Of a DNA stretch of 64,000 bases, positions 15,971 through 24,226 are shown piece after piece. Position 1 is the first letter of the stretch; each line of letters begins with the position of its first letter. A program made the position numbers and the translations under genes. This DNA comes from Tetragenococcus halophilus (GTDB lineage Bacteria > Bacillota > Bacilli > Lactobacillales > Enterococcaceae): positions 1 through 64,000 of the forward strand of contig NZ_JAKEIT010000001.1 in NCBI RefSeq assembly GCF_021474685.1, read 5' to 3'. The notes beneath the pieces are model-generated. The model was given only the letters and a program-made list of their open reading frames with translations, was not told the DNA's origin and made no database searches.

Positions 15971-17725
15971 CTAATCTTCTTTAATAGTTGCTAATTCACC
16001 AAATAAATCTTGCGCTTTAGAAACTGCTAAGTCTTCCTTTTGTTCGTCAGTTGTAGTGCTTTCTGGTTCTTCCTGTTCAGTCAATCCATCTTCATCTGCT
16101 TCATCTTTATGACCAGAAAGAAATTCTTGCCGTAAAGTAGGCCAACTTTCATCAGTAATGTAGACTAAATCCGGTACATAATCTGAAATCATACGACTAA
16201 TATTATTTTGTACAGCTGATACAAAATCCTGATCGTTTGCTGCTTTTTTACAAATAATTTCATAATCAAAAGCAATGACCAATCCATTAGGGCTAGCAGC
16301 TTTGGGTTGGCTTGCTCTTAACATCGCCTTTTGTGTTACACTCAAGCTTGCTAAAAGATCCTCCCAAATTTCTTTGACATTCACTAAGTCTTTTTTCCTA
16401 GCCTCTTTTAAAACCTTAAATACTCGTTTTTTAGGCACACGATAACCAGTAGACACTGGTTTTTTTTCTTTGTGTTGTTGTGTCTTCGTTTGAACTTGTT
16501 GTTGTGGTTGTTCCAAACGATTTTTTAACTGACTAACTTCTTGTTGCAATGCAGTTACTTGCTCTTTTAGTCCTACTAGCTCTTGAGTATCAGCTGGCTG
16601 CACATTGTCGTCAACCGAAGAACTATTTTTAGTAGAAATTCCTTCAGACAATTTTACAGTAGCAACTTCTAAATATATTCTAGGACTTGTAGTAAAACGT
16701 ATTTCATTTTGTGCCTGATTTAAAATATGAATCCAAGAATAAATTTGTTGAGCAGAAATTTCTTCTGCAGATTGCTTAAATGTTTCTGTAAAATGCTGGG
16801 CTTTTTCAGCTAATAGTTTAGGTGCTTTTTGATAAACCAATAAGTCACGACAGTAAAGCAGTAAGTTTTCTAATAACCGCCTTGCTTCCTTGCCTGAAGC
16901 TAACATTTCGTCTAACAAGCTTAAACACTCCGCTGTATTTTCTTGTTTACAAGCTAAAATAAAACGGTCCATCATATCATAAGTCAGACTACCTGTTACT
17001 TCTAAAGCATCTTGTAATGTAATTATATCATCACTAAAGGAAATGGCTTGATCTAAAATACTTAAAGCATCACGCATACCACCTTCAGCTGCTTGTGCAA
17101 TAACATTTAATGCTTCATCTTCAAAACTGAGTTCATTTTTTTCTAAAATATATGCTAAATGATCTACAATATCTTTTGTATCAATTCGCTTAAAATCAAA
17201 ACGCTGAGTTCTAGAAATAATGGTTGCTGGAATTTTATGAGGTTCTGTTGTGGCTAAGATGAAAATCACATTCTTTTTGGGTTCTTCCAAGGTTTTTAAC
17301 AAAGCGTTGAAAGCTCCCGTAGATAACATATGAACTTCATCGATAATATAGACTTTATACTGGGCCTGTGTAGGAGCATAATTTGCCCGTTCACGAATCA
17401 AACGAATTTCTTCAACGCCGTTATTACTAGCAGCATCGATTTCAATCACATCTTCTTGGGTACCATCTGTAATCGAACGACAAATTTCACATTCATTACA
17501 AGGTTCACCATCTACACTATTGGGACAATTGACGGCTTTAGCAAGAATTTTTGCAGCACTAGTTTTTCCCGTGCCTCGTGGTCCTGTAAACAAATAAGCA
17601 TGGGAAATTTGACTTTGCGTAATCGCGTTTTTTAAGGTTTGAGTGATTGCTTCTTGACCGATCACATCATCAAATCGTTGCGAACGCCATACGCGATAAA
17701 GTGCTTGATAAACCAAATTCGCCAC
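15971..17725 (-). CDS. dnaX: DNA polymerase III gamma/tau subunit
   Basis: DnaX is the ATPase of the clamp loader; its longer tau form also ties polymerase to helicase. The 584-residue product has Walker A GPRGTGKTSAAK near residue 45, four Cys for zinc (CPNS, CNECEIC), DEVHML, and SRTQRF. A glutamine-rich linker follows at about 390-420, then the tau-specific C-terminal domain. At codons 420-422 a run of eight A residues directly precedes a small hairpin; a -1 slip there would stop after nine codons and give a 431-residue gamma-like product. Confidence 0.96.
   Translation of the reverse strand: MANLVYQALYRVWRSQRFDDVIGQEAITQTLKNAITQSQISHAYLFTGPRGTGKTSAAKILAKAVNCPNSVDGEPCNECEICRSITDGTQEDVIEIDAASNNGVEEIRLIRERANYAPTQAQYKVYIIDEVHMLSTGAFNALLKTLEEPKKNVIFILATTEPHKIPATIISRTQRFDFKRIDTKDIVDHLAYILEKNELSFEDEALNVIAQAAEGGMRDALSILDQAISFSDDIITLQDALEVTGSLTYDMMDRFILACKQENTAECLSLLDEMLASGKEARRLLENLLLYCRDLLVYQKAPKLLAEKAQHFTETFKQSAEEISAQQIYSWIHILNQAQNEIRFTTSPRIYLEVATVKLSEGISTKNSSSVDDNVQPADTQELVGLKEQVTALQQEVSQLKNRLEQPQQQVQTKTQQHKEKKPVSTGYRVPKKRVFKVLKEARKKDLVNVKEIWEDLLASLSVTQKAMLRASQPKAASPNGLVIAFDYEIICKKAANDQDFVSAVQNNISRMISDYVPDLVYITDESWPTLRQEFLSGHKDEADEDGLTEQEEPESTTTDEQKEDLAVSKAQDLFGELATIKED
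16431..16467 (-). other. Candidate dnaX slippage site: A8 run, hairpin and -1 stop
   Basis: On the coding strand GAA-AAA-AAA-CCA holds eight A residues (16460-16467), which gives the slippery heptamer A-AAA-AAA. The hairpin CCAGT-gtct-ACTGG follows at once (16446-16459). In the -1 frame nine codons (TSVYWLSCA) lead to TAA at 16431-16433. The hairpin has only 5-6 pairs and no spacer, weaker than the E. coli dnaX signal, so slippage by ribosome or by RNA polymerase is a hypothesis. Confidence 0.45.
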
Positions 17726-17867
17726 CTCTTTTCAAAATTCGCTACTTACTATTATACGCAATTTTGCTTAAAAAAACCACAATTTGAGCAAATCCTATTC
17801 GAACTTTTTTAAATCTTTAACACAATTTTTCTGTAAAAGGCAAATGCTTATTCTTAAAGTTCAATCA

Positions 17868-17896
17868 TAGAAATTTCCCACAGAAATTAGTATACT
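17868..17896 (+). promoter_or_regulatory. Promoter of the beta-glucoside operon with an inverted repeat in its spacer
   Basis: TAGAAA (17868-17873) and TATACT (17891-17896) are 17 bases apart. The spacer region holds the inverted repeat AATTTC-ccaca-GAAATT (17872-17888), a plausible operator for a local regulator. No clear cre site was seen. No regulator gene lies beside the operon. Confidence 0.45.
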
Positions 17897-17935
17897 TATT
17901 AATAGATTTTTTAAATTGTAAAAGGAGACTTTTTT

Positions 17936-19336
17936 ATGTCACATAAATTCCCGGATAATTTCCTATGGGGTGCATCAATCAGCGCACACCAGACAGAAGG
18001 TGCTTATAAAAGCGATGGTAAAGGATTAACCGTCCAAGATACTAGAATACGCGATAACCATGAAATTGCCGATTTCACAGTAGCAAGTGACCATTATCAC
18101 CACTATAAAGAAGACATTCAGCTATTGGCAGAACTAGGTGTCAAAGTTTTTCGTTTTTCAATTTCCTGGGCCCGTATTTTTCCGCAAGGTCGTAAAGAGC
18201 TCAATCAAGCAGGTATCGATCATTATCAAAATGTTATTGATGAATGTTTATCACATAATATCCAACCTATGATCACACTTAACCATTTTGACTTACCGCA
18301 AGCCTTAGAAGATATAGGAGGCTGGTCCAATCGTAAAACTGTTGATGCCTTTAAAGAATATGCACAAACCGTTTTTAAAGCATATGGTAACAAGGTCAAA
18401 TACTGGTTAACGATCAATGAACCAAATATTATGCTATTGGTTGATCAAAAAATTTTAGGAAAACAAATCCCTATAGAAGAAAAATACCAGCAATTCCATC
18501 ATTTGATGATGGCAGAAAAATACGCTTTTAAGCTTTGCCATGAGCTAGTAGCAAATGGGCAAATAGGACCTGTCCCTAATATATCATTGGTTTATCCAGC
18601 CACAAGCAAACCGCTGGATAATCAGGCTGCCTTATATTTCAATAGTGTAAGAAATTGGGCATATCTCGATTTTTCTTGTTTTGGTCGTTACAATACAGTT
18701 TTTAAGGATTATTTAAAACAAAAAAATATTTCTATTACTTTTTCACCCGAAGACGAAACTGTGATGAAAGAAAACTTTCCAGATTTTATTGCTATGAATT
18801 TTTATACAACAATGACTGTAGAAAAACCGATGGATAAAAATAATATGAGCGAAGGAATCAGTGATCAACAAAGTGAAGACATAATGGATTGGGGTTTTTA
18901 CAAAGGCGTCACTAACCCTTATCTTAAGAAAAATCAATTTAACTGGACAATCGACCCAGATGGTTTTAAGACTACCCTACAAACACTTTATGATCGCTAT
19001 CATTTACCAATCATTATCACTGAAAACGGTCTGGGAGCCAAAGATGATTTAACTGAAGATAAAAAAATTCATGACCCTTACCGTATTGATTACTTGAAAC
19101 AACATCTTGAACAGGCACTAGAAGCTATCGAGGCAGGCGTTGATTTATTTGGTTATAGTCCTTGGTCAGCGATCGATCTGATTAGTGTCCATGAAGGAAT
19201 CAGCAAGCGTTATGGTTTTATTTATGTTGACAGAACAGAAAAAGAATTAAAACAGCTTAGACGTTATAAAAAAGACAGCTTTTATTGGTATCAAAAATTG
19301 ATCCAAACAAATAAAATCCCAGCAGAAAGCCGGTGA
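17936..19336 (+). CDS. GH1 6-phospho-beta-glucosidase
   Basis: Enzymes of this group split 6-phospho-beta-glucosides that enter by a phosphotransferase system. The 466-residue product is a full GH1 barrel: FLWGASISAHQTEGA at the N-terminus, acid/base Glu162 in TINEPN, nucleophile Glu363 in ITENGLG, and a C-terminal Ser-x6-Lys-x-Tyr-like phosphate-binding pattern (ISVHEGISKRYGFIYVD). AAAGGAG precedes the ATG. It is co-transcribed with a cellobiose-type PTS IIC whose gene begins at its stop codon, supporting a phospho-sugar substrate. Aryl-glucoside versus cellobiose use cannot be told. Confidence 0.9.
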   Translation: MSHKFPDNFLWGASISAHQTEGAYKSDGKGLTVQDTRIRDNHEIADFTVASDHYHHYKEDIQLLAELGVKVFRFSISWARIFPQGRKELNQAGIDHYQNVIDECLSHNIQPMITLNHFDLPQALEDIGGWSNRKTVDAFKEYAQTVFKAYGNKVKYWLTINEPNIMLLVDQKILGKQIPIEEKYQQFHHLMMAEKYAFKLCHELVANGQIGPVPNISLVYPATSKPLDNQAALYFNSVRNWAYLDFSCFGRYNTVFKDYLKQKNISITFSPEDETVMKENFPDFIAMNFYTTMTVEKPMDKNNMSEGISDQQSEDIMDWGFYKGVTNPYLKKNQFNWTIDPDGFKTTLQTLYDRYHLPIIITENGLGAKDDLTEDKKIHDPYRIDYLKQHLEQALEAIEAGVDLFGYSPWSAIDLISVHEGISKRYGFIYVDRTEKELKQLRRYKKDSFYWYQKLIQTNKIPAESR

Positions 19337-19341
19337 AATTG

Positions 19342-20673
19342 ATGAATGCAGTGTTCACATTTTTAGAAAATAAACTGATGCCACCGCTTAATAAACTAGC
19401 TAACTTGCGCGTTATACAAGCCATCATGCAAGCAGGTGTGGTAACTGTCCCTTTTACCATTGTTGGTTCGATCTTTTTAATTATAAATAATTTACCACAA
19501 ATTATACCACCCCTAGCACCTTTTTTTGAACAAACGGTGCTGAAATTGTCCCCGCTTTACAGCGTGGTTACAACAATGTCGATTGACTCGATTGCGATAT
19601 TTTATACTTTGGCTACGGCTTTTTATTTAACAGAAAGCTATCGACAAGATACCGCAAAACAAATGAGTAGTTTTGTCGGTGCAATTTTAGGATTATTTGC
19701 ATTTTTATTAACGATTGTTCAAGTTGATATTCAAAACGGGCAAGCCCAATTGCTGCAAAATAATGCCGAAGAGTCCATTATCTATAACGGCATAGCGCTT
19801 GATAGTTGGGTTACACGCTTTAGCGGTGTGGGTATTTTTATCGGAATTTTAACAGCTATTTTAGCGGTACAGATTTATCGCTTTTGTATAATAAAAAATA
19901 TTACCATTCGTATGCCTGAAGGCGTACCTGATGGTGTTAGTAAAGCATTTGCTTCTTTAATACCAGCAATTTTCATCGCGTTTACTATGGTCATCATTAA
20001 TGGTATTTTAGCTTTTTTCCATACCGATTTACATGCGATTTTAACTCAGCCTTTTGAGTTCGTAAAAGGATTGACAGGTTCTTGGCTAGGAATTGTTATC
20101 ATTATGTTACTGATTCACTTACTATGGGTGGTCGGAGTGCACGGTACTGCTATTATCAAAAACAGCTTTATTAATCCTATTTTACTGGTAGCTCTAACTG
20201 AAAATATTAACGGTGCTAACAATATTTTTGCTGGCGACTTTGTTAATATGTATATTTTTCTAGGTGGCGCCGGCAGCACATTAGGCCTGGTTTTGCTGAT
20301 GATTTTTAATGCCAAATCAGATCAATTAAAAGTACTAGGAAAAGCGGCGATTTTACCAGGTCTGTTTAATATCAATGAACCAGTTATTTTTGGTGCTCCC
20401 ATTGTTTATAACCCTTATTTGATGATTCCATTTATATTAACGCCTATCATTAATGTAACTATTTCATATTTTTCTGCTTCAGTAGGCTTGGTCAACAAAA
20501 TTATTTCCGGTATACCTTGGATTTCTCCTGTCGGAGTGGGCGCGTTTTTAGGGACCGGTGGCGATTTTCGTGGTGTGCTGATTGCCTTTGTTAATTTGGC
20601 CGTTTCTATTCTTATTTATTATCCATTCTTTAAAATGTATGATAATAAATTGTATGCTCAACAACAAAAATAG
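19342..20673 (+). CDS. PTS system lactose/cellobiose-family IIC component
   Basis: This is the membrane channel of a sugar phosphotransferase system that imports a beta-glucoside as its phosphate. The 443-residue product has about ten hydrophobic segments and the family start MNAVFTFLENKLMPPLNKLAN. Conserved features include WVVGVHGTAI and PGLFNINEPVIFGAPIV, the substrate-binding region. The ATG at 19342 follows GGTGA by 6 bases; a GTG at 19333 is the alternative. No IIA or IIB gene lies in the operon, so it must borrow them from elsewhere. Confidence 0.9.
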   Translation: MNAVFTFLENKLMPPLNKLANLRVIQAIMQAGVVTVPFTIVGSIFLIINNLPQIIPPLAPFFEQTVLKLSPLYSVVTTMSIDSIAIFYTLATAFYLTESYRQDTAKQMSSFVGAILGLFAFLLTIVQVDIQNGQAQLLQNNAEESIIYNGIALDSWVTRFSGVGIFIGILTAILAVQIYRFCIIKNITIRMPEGVPDGVSKAFASLIPAIFIAFTMVIINGILAFFHTDLHAILTQPFEFVKGLTGSWLGIVIIMLLIHLLWVVGVHGTAIIKNSFINPILLVALTENINGANNIFAGDFVNMYIFLGGAGSTLGLVLLMIFNAKSDQLKVLGKAAILPGLFNINEPVIFGAPIVYNPYLMIPFILTPIINVTISYFSASVGLVNKIISGIPWISPVGVGAFLGTGGDFRGVLIAFVNLAVSILIYYPFFKMYDNKLYAQQQK

Positions 20674-20704
20674 CCGAGATTTCTCTATTACAAACTAAAA
20701 TTAA

Positions 20705-20757
20705 AAAATATGATAGAAAGCGTCGTTAAAAATAACTCGCATTCTATCATATTTTTT
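20705..20757 (+). terminator. Terminator after the PTS IIC gene
   Basis: A stem of about 12-14 pairs (AATATGATAGAA with TTCTATCATATT) and a T-run follow the gene. The loop is about 23 bases. Confidence 0.8.
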
Positions 20758-20790
20758 ATGATCAATGATTAAATTGTGAACCACTTAAAA

Positions 20791-21420
20791 TTAATTTTGA
20801 TAAATAGAAATTTGTACTTGGTTATATTTTCCTGATTCCATCACATCGACAAAACCGGCAGCGTAGTCACTATAGCTAATCTTACTTTCACCTTCATCGT
20901 TTTCCACATACTCATTACTAGCAATCGTGTAATCATCTGTCTTTGCTCCATCAGCTTCAAAACTTGCCGCTGGGCTAACATAAATCCATTGCACATCACT
21001 ACGATCTTTTAAATGTTTTAAAGCTTTATCCATTCCAACTGCGACTGGTTGTGCTTCTTTTGGAAAATCAGGGGTATCTTTCAATTGCTTTTTATGTTCA
21101 GCATCTACATACAAACTGCCAGCACCACCCACAACAAATAATTGGGTATTTGTACCACTCAGGCAATCTACTAAGTGCATCAACGAGCTTTCATGTAAAT
21201 CCATATCTGCAGGATCCCATACACCAAAAGCGTCGACTACTATATCAAAACTTTTTAAATCTTGAGCTGTTAAATCATAAAGGTCCTTTTGTAAAACATG
21301 TGAAGCTTTTGTTTGATTTTTGTGGCGTACAATCGCGGTCACGTCATGATCACGTTTGACAGCTTCGTTTGTAATTAATTTTCCTGCTTTACCATTTGCT
21401 GCTACAACTGCGATTTTCAT
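20791..21420 (-). CDS. NAD(P)-binding atypical SDR family protein
   Basis: The 209-residue protein starts MKIAVVAANGKAGKLITNEA, a Rossmann-fold nucleotide motif of the GxxGxxG type (here A-N-G-K-A-G). Later segments (VVDAFGVWDP, FVVGGAGSLYVD, WIYVSPAASFE) match NAD(P)H-binding proteins of the YwnB/NmrA-like group, often annotated as epimerases or quinone reductases. No substrate can be named. The ATG at 21420 follows GGAGGAATTATTG. The gene stands alone, convergent with the PTS operon. Confidence 0.8.
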   Translation of the reverse strand: MKIAVVAANGKAGKLITNEAVKRDHDVTAIVRHKNQTKASHVLQKDLYDLTAQDLKSFDIVVDAFGVWDPADMDLHESSLMHLVDCLSGTNTQLFVVGGAGSLYVDAEHKKQLKDTPDFPKEAQPVAVGMDKALKHLKDRSDVQWIYVSPAASFEADGAKTDDYTIASNEYVENDEGESKISYSDYAAGFVDVMESGKYNQVQISIYQN

Positions 21421-21550
21421 CAATAATTCCTCCAATGTTTATTATCTTCTTACATAATTTATCCTACACCATACATACATATAAAGAAAAGAATTACGTT
21501 TTTTATTTTGCAGAAAGCTATATTAGGTTTAATCATTTAACCCAAAAATA

Positions 21551-21605
21551 TTTTATTTTAGACAATTAAAAAAATATAAATTTACACCAATTGCCTAAAA
21601 TAAAA
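21551..21605. repeat. Imperfect inverted repeat downstream of rplL
   Basis: TTTTATTTTAGACAATT and AATTGCCTAAAATAAAA form arms of about 16 bases with a 21-base loop. It lies right after the rplL terminator and could be a back-up terminator or RNA-end stabiliser. Confidence 0.4.
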
Positions 21606-21643
21606 GAGCTAAGAAATCTTTTTTGTAAGATTTCTTAGCTCTT
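21602..21643 (-). terminator. Terminator after rplL
   Basis: An inverted repeat of about 18 bases (AAAGAGCTAAGAAATCTT with its complement) with T-rich ends closes the rplJL transcript 16 bases past the stop. rpoB is not directly downstream. Confidence 0.9.
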
Positions 21644-21658
21644 TATCATTTTCACTGA

Positions 21659-22027
21659 TTACTTCAATTCTACTGAAGCACCTGCATCTTCTAAAGCAGA
21701 TTTCAAACTGTCAGCTTCTTCTTTAGCTACATTTTCTTTGACTGGTGAAGGAGCACCGTCAGCAACAGCTTTTGCTTCTTTCAAGCCCAAGCCAGTTGCT
21801 TCGCGAATAGCTTTGATAACTTTCACTTTTTGATCTCCAACATCAGTAAGTTCTACTGTGAATTCAGTTTGTTCTTCAGCTTCTTCGCTTTCTCCTGCAG
21901 AAGCAGCTGCAACCGGTGCTGCAGCAGATACACCAAATTCTTCTTCAATAGCTTTAACTAAATCGTTTAATTCTAAAATTGTCGCACCTTTTATTTCTTC
22001 GACAATGTTTTCAATATTTAATGCCAT
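21659..22027 (-). CDS. rplL: 50S ribosomal protein L7/L12
   Basis: L7/L12 forms the flexible stalk that recruits translation GTPases. The 122-residue product has the N-terminal dimerisation part, an Ala-rich hinge ([18 protein letters not shown]) and the C-terminal factor-binding domain with [18 protein letters not shown]. It follows rplJ in the usual order. Confidence 0.98.
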   Translation of the reverse strand: MALNIENIVEEIKGATILELNDLVKAIEEEFGVSAAAPVAAASAGESEEAEEQTEFTVELTDVGDQKVKVIKAIREATGLGLKEAKAVADGAPSPVKENVAKEEADSLKSALEDAGASVELK

Positions 22028-22068
22028 TTTTATTTTCCTCCATTATGATAAGTATTTTTAGCTTGCCA

Positions 22069-22572
22069 TTAAGCGGCATCTTCTTCGTTCTTTTCAATGA
22101 TTGCATTAAGTCCGTAAGCCACATTACGTACAGGAGCTTGCAATACAGATAACAACATTGATAGTATTCCGTCGCGATCTGGTAGTTTCGCCAGAGCTTG
22201 AACTTCATCTAATGTAGCCACTCTATTTTCAATAACGCCGCCTTTAATTTCTAATGATTTTGCTTCTTGTGAAAATTCATCAATAATTTTCGCTGGAGCG
22301 ATCACGTCTTCATTACTAAAAGCAACAGCTGTCGGGCCTACAAAAACATCTTCTAAATCGTCTAAACCAGCTTCTTTTGCTGCACGACTAAGAATAGAAT
22401 TTTTAATTACATGCATTTCAACATTTTCATCACGCAACTGTTTACGTAAACGTGTATCTTCGTCTACTGTTAAACCACGATAGTCAACAAAAACAACAGA
22501 TTCTGCTGCATTTAATTGTTGAGCAACGTTGGTCACGATTTCTGCTTTTTTTGCAATAGCTGCTTCACTCAT
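22069..22572 (-). CDS. rplJ: 50S ribosomal protein L10
   Basis: L10 anchors L7/L12 dimers to the ribosome and, bound to them, represses its own mRNA. The 167-residue product begins [13 protein letters not shown] and contains the [11 protein letters not shown] segment. The ATG at 22572 follows AGGAGGTGAAAGAAAA; longer in-frame starts lie within the leader. The gene is preceded by an L10 leader ending in an attenuator. Confidence 0.97.
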   Translation of the reverse strand: MSEAAIAKKAEIVTNVAQQLNAAESVVFVDYRGLTVDEDTRLRKQLRDENVEMHVIKNSILSRAAKEAGLDDLEDVFVGPTAVAFSNEDVIAPAKIIDEFSQEAKSLEIKGGVIENRVATLDEVQALAKLPDRDGILSMLLSVLQAPVRNVAYGLNAIIEKNEEDAA

Positions 22573-22614
22573 TTTTTCTTTCACCTCCTGATTTTGATGG
22601 AAGAGTTTTTTCAA

Positions 22615-22646
22615 TAAAAAAACTCTATGCCACCGCAGACATAGAG
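22615..22646 (-). terminator. Attenuator terminator of the L10 leader
   Basis: On the minus strand CTCTATG (22640-22646) pairs with CATAGAG (22623-22629), followed by eight T residues (22615-22622), 43 bases before the rplJ start. Its placement inside the leader suggests regulated premature termination. Confidence 0.75.
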
Positions 22647-22770
22647 GGTCTATTGATATACACCAATAAAAGTCCTCGGTAGGGTTTACGACGATGTGTC
22701 ACCTACTGTCTTCGGTAAACTTAACTATTAACGTCAAACACCTTAACATAGAAAAGGTGTTTGCGTCAAT
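22647..22770 (-). ncRNA. L10 ribosomal-protein leader RNA
   Basis: The segment between rplA and rplJ folds into several stems, the first being AAACACCTT...AAGGTGTTT (22737-22762), and contains GTAAACCCTACCGAGGACTT, a pattern like that of the L10 leader family of Firmicutes. The L10(L12)4 complex is expected to bind it. The family call rests on position and motif memory. Confidence 0.7.
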
Positions 22771-22786
22771 ATTTTTATTTTATTTA

Positions 22787-23476
22787 TTATAATGATGCTG
22801 GATCTACATGAATACCAGGGCCAAATGTGGTTGTTACCGTAACATTTTGCATGTAAATACCTTTAGCTGCTGATGGCTTAGCTTTTTCTAGTACATCGTG
22901 GATAGCTTTAAAGTTTTCCACTAACTTACCATCATCAAAAGATACTTTACCGATTGGTGCGTGAACATTACCATTACGATCTACACGGTAAGTAACCCGT
23001 CCTGCTTTAACTTCTTCAACAGCCTTTGCTACATCCATTGTAACGGTACCTGTCTTAGGATTAGGCATTAAACCTTTAGGGCCTAAAACGCGTCCTAATT
23101 TACCAACTTGTGCCATCATATCTGGTGTTGCTACTACAACGTCAAAGTCAAACCAGCCGCCTTGAATTTTATCAGCTAAGTCACTTTCACCCACATAATC
23201 AGCACCAGCATCTTCAGCTTCTTTTGCTTTATCACCTTTAGCAAATACTAAAACTTTTTGATCCTTACCAGTGCCGTTTGGCAAAACAATTGCTCCACGG
23301 ATTTGTTGGTCAGCTTTTTTAGGGTCAACGTTTAAATGATACGCAACTTCCAAAGTTGCATCAAATTTTGCAATACTTGTATCTTTTGCTAATGCAACAG
23401 CGTCTTCAACAGAATATGCTTTTGTTGTATCAACTTTTTCTAGCGCTTCTTGCATTTTTCTACTTTTTTTAGCCAT
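22787..23476 (-). CDS. rplA: 50S ribosomal protein L1
   Basis: L1 forms the mobile stalk near the E site and is a translational repressor in many bacteria. The 229-residue product has the signature [21 protein letters not shown] and the C-terminal [10 protein letters not shown]. It is preceded by a leader motif shared with rplK. Confidence 0.98.
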   Translation of the reverse strand: MAKKSRKMQEALEKVDTTKAYSVEDAVALAKDTSIAKFDATLEVAYHLNVDPKKADQQIRGAIVLPNGTGKDQKVLVFAKGDKAKEAEDAGADYVGESDLADKIQGGWFDFDVVVATPDMMAQVGKLGRVLGPKGLMPNPKTGTVTMDVAKAVEEVKAGRVTYRVDRNGNVHAPIGKVSFDDGKLVENFKAIHDVLEKAKPSAAKGIYMQNVTVTTTFGPGIHVDPASL

Positions 23477-23493
23477 TATATGTGATTCCTCCT

Positions 23494-23523
23494 TGATGTG
23501 GTTATAACGGTTGAACCTCCCAC
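23494..23523 (-). promoter_or_regulatory. rplA leader motif, copy of the rplK leader motif
   Basis: On the minus strand CGTGGGAGG is followed by AACCGTTATAACCACATCA and then the rplA ribosome binding site. The same two blocks occur before rplK. A shared protein-binding site, for example for L1, is inferred. Confidence 0.5.
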
Positions 23524-23578
23524 GTGTTCTACGTTTTTCAACATAGACTCAACCGAGAAGCTACGTTCAGAGATCTAA

Positions 23579-24001
23579 CTATTCTACAGTGATCCCCATG
23601 CTTCGAGCAGTTCCTTCAACCATGCGTACAGCTGCTTCAACGTCAGCTGCGTTTAGGTCTTCCATTTTCGTTTCAGCGATTTCTCTTACTTGGTCACTAG
23701 TAACTTTAGCTACCTTGTTTTTGTTTGGTTCGCCTGAACCTTTACCAACATTTGCTGCGTCTTTTAATAATACAGCAGCTGGCGGAGTTTTAGTTACAAA
23801 GGTAAATGAACGATCTTCATATACAGTAATTACAACTGGAATAATCATACCAGCTTGATCTGCTGTACGAGCGTTAAATTCCTTAGTAAAACCCATAATA
23901 TTAATTCCTGCTTGACCTAATGCTGGTCCAACTGGTGGAGCTGGTGTTGCTTTACCTGCAGGAATTTGCAATTTGACGATATTTTCAACTTTTTTTGCCA
24001 C
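23579..24001 (-). CDS. rplK: 50S ribosomal protein L11
   Basis: L11 binds the GTPase-associated centre of 23S rRNA and is needed for the stringent response through RelA. The 140-residue product has the proline-rich start ([20 protein letters not shown]) and the C-terminal [12 protein letters not shown]. It begins ATG-GCA after AAGGAGGTATGTCTCG; the motif-bearing leader is upstream. Confidence 0.98.
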   Translation of the reverse strand: MAKKVENIVKLQIPAGKATPAPPVGPALGQAGINIMGFTKEFNARTADQAGMIIPVVITVYEDRSFTFVTKTPPAAVLLKDAANVGKGSGEPNKNKVAKVTSDQVREIAETKMEDLNAADVEAAVRMVEGTARSMGITVE

Positions 24002-24022
24002 GAGACATACCTCCTTAAGTCC

Positions 24023-24063
24023 GTGATGTGGTTAATTAGAGATAAAAATTTCTCCTCCCACGC
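24023..24063 (-). promoter_or_regulatory. rplK leader motif
   Basis: On the minus strand GCGTGGGAGG is followed, after an A/T-rich stretch, by TTAACCACATCA. GTGG and CCAC can pair. The same arrangement stands before rplA. Confidence 0.5.
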
Positions 24064-24169
24064 TTATCATATGCGACAAATACACATCGCACACTCAAAA
24101 TAGTATATCAAAAATATGCTTTATTGCAAGACCTTTCTTTATTTTTTTCAAACTTTCGATTGAATTACT

Positions 24170-24197
24170 TTGCATTTTTTCAGTATAAGCTTATAAT
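24170..24197 (+). promoter_or_regulatory. Promoter of the lipoprotein hydrolase gene
   Basis: TTGCAT (24170-24175) and TATAAT (24192-24197) are spaced by 16 bases, about 30 bases before the start codon. Confidence 0.65.
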
Positions 24198-24226
24198 AAA
24201 CCAAAAGAATTTTAAGGAGTACAAGA

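Noticed and set aside
17726-17935. Catabolite-response (cre) site before the beta-glucosidase gene
   Set aside because: No segment fits WTGNAANCGNWNNCW with acceptable mismatches; only the AATTTC/GAAATT inverted repeat is clear.
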